Below, piece after piece: positions 41,665-42,256 of a DNA stretch of 42,256 nucleotides (its first letter is position 1; each line of letters starts with the position of its first letter). The DNA is taken from IMG/VR virus record IMGVR_UViG_3300035698_008965, positions 1 to 42,256 of that record; one strand, written 5' to 3'. The DNA is from a virus. The position numbers and the translations under genes are program-made. The notes below the pieces were generated by a model. That model ran no database searches. It was not told the origin of the DNA and saw only the letters and a list, made by a program, of their open reading frames with translations.

Positions 41665-42117
41665 AAGTTGAACACCATGTATTATCCAGCTGAGATGTTC
41701 ATTGTTGTCCTCAATACAAATTACTATCGTGTCTATCCAAAAAGGAGCCGACTCAGCCTATTTGTAAAAAGTTAGGAATAGATCAGTGAGAAGCCTATAA
41801 TTTATCTCTTAATTCTTAGACAGATGATCAATCTGGTGGCAATTCATCCAACCACTTTTCACTATAAGGAACTACCCTATTTCTCATCATGTGTGACACA
41901 CTAGCCTAGTAGTTAACTAAATTTACAATCTTAGTTGGCCCGTATTTTAATAATGTTCCTTAATTAAGGAACATTTAATTGGTGAGGGTGGGCCAGTAGG
42001 TTTTATTCTAGCTATCAACTATCTCCCAGATATATTACGTAATTCTATCCGATTCTTCAAGCTTCTCATGCTACCTACCTGTAAGTGCTACTTACACACC
42101 CCCATATATTTTAATAG
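41665..42117 (-). other. Gene-free stretch rich in hairpins
   Basis: About 450 bases have no supported gene. Pairings include CAGA/TCTG near 41820, AACTAA/TTAGTT near 41915-41937, TGGCCC/GGGCCA (41934-41995) enclosing a 24-base perfect palindrome at 41952-41975, and GTAAGT/ACTTAC near 42081-42095. It may be another structured RNA or a processing spacer. Confidence 0.4.
41952..41975. repeat. 24-base perfect palindrome
   Basis: AATGTTCCTTAA is followed immediately by its reverse complement. As RNA or DNA it could form a hairpin or a dimeric protein-binding site. Confidence 0.9.
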
Positions 42118-42203
42118 TACCTCTAGAGAGATTCGAACCCACACACCATGTTTCAGATACTGGAATTTAAACCCAGCGCGTATAACCATTTCGCCACAGG
42201 AGC
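42118..42203 (-). tRNA. tRNA-Leu(TAA), copy 2
   Basis: Anticodon stem CTGGG/TCCAG with loop TTTAAAT (anticodon TAA), a long class II variable arm, D-arm like other Leu tRNAs, A73. The acceptor GCTCCTG/TAGAGGT has a C-A mismatch and G-U pairs, and the T-stem has a T-T mismatch. It is more degenerate than copy 1. Confidence 0.83.
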
Positions 42204-42256
42204 ATTTAAAAAGAGAATTTCACGTCACATCCGCATGGCATCTAATCAGCCCCCTC

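Noticed and set aside
34540-42256. Group I or II intron in the RNA region
   Set aside because: I see no interrupted tRNA (all have uninterrupted loops), no intron-encoded protein and no recognisable P7/G-binding or domain V motif.
1-42256. CRISPR array or restriction/defence island
   Set aside because: No regular repeat-spacer pattern and no Cas, restriction or toxin-antitoxin motifs were found; repeats present are within genes or around RNAs.
1-42256. Integrated prophage
   Set aside because: No integrase, att-like direct repeats at a tRNA 3' end, or host genes are visible; the gene content is that of a large virulent myovirus.

Overview
The window is a piece of a large, AT-rich, contractile-tailed (myovirus-type) phage genome. 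Almost every gene reads on the minus strand. The virion genes form a 'far-T4' set: a gp5-like spike without lysozyme, a gp25-like wedge protein, a gp6/baseplate-J-like protein, a P2-I/gp7-like protein and several fibre-like proteins with LamG or other repeated domains. Three clues point to a Bacteroidetes (Flavobacteria-like) host: a DUF4494-like small protein at 34024-34221, a tmRNA whose tag ends in GEFALAA (Bacteroidetes tags typically begin GE and end ALAA), and many start codons with AT-rich leaders and only weak Shine-Dalgarno matches. The host assignment is an inference.

Layout in minus-strand transcription order, from high to low coordinates. (1) 42256-34900: a stable-RNA region with 22 tRNA or tRNA-like genes, a tmRNA, several candidate structured RNAs and a few genes: an RNase H-like YkuK/DUF458 protein, a HAD phosphatase, a DUF3293-like protein and one frameshifted small gene. 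(2) 34492-31220: small unrecognised genes, with one plus-strand secreted protein at 31925-32431. A convergent hairpin closes that gene and a strong intrinsic terminator lies at 31192-31216. (3) 30959-27512: a four-helix membrane/coiled-coil protein, GroES, an HD-domain hydrolase, a small membrane protein, a gp55-like late sigma factor and a small helical protein. (4) 27512-10940: baseplate and tail genes, interrupted by a homing endonuclease gene. (5) 10937-5499: a recombination/replication island with a T7-endonuclease-I-type resolvase, a Toprim primase, a second homing endonuclease and a single-chain Mre11-Rad50 (SbcD-SbcC) fusion. (6) 5485-1: fibre or receptor-binding genes; the last has internal repeats and runs off the window.

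Two recurring minus-strand motifs look like promoter classes. TTCGTATATTG-type elements precede groES, the primase, tRNA-Met and two candidate non-coding RNAs. AATAYTTATA-type elements sit just upstream of tail, recombination and other genes, and would fit the phage's own gp55-like sigma factor.

The least ordinary part is the RNA region. A roughly 1.1-kb non-coding stretch (35672-34562) starts at a promoter-like motif, is full of hairpins and carries a tRNA-like domain clasped inside an 11-bp inverted repeat. This resembles the very large ROOL/GOLLD class of phage RNAs. Two smaller RNAs (39222-39100 and 41490-41294) are closed by long terminal stems. These are read from the sequence by eye; no covariance or database search was possible.
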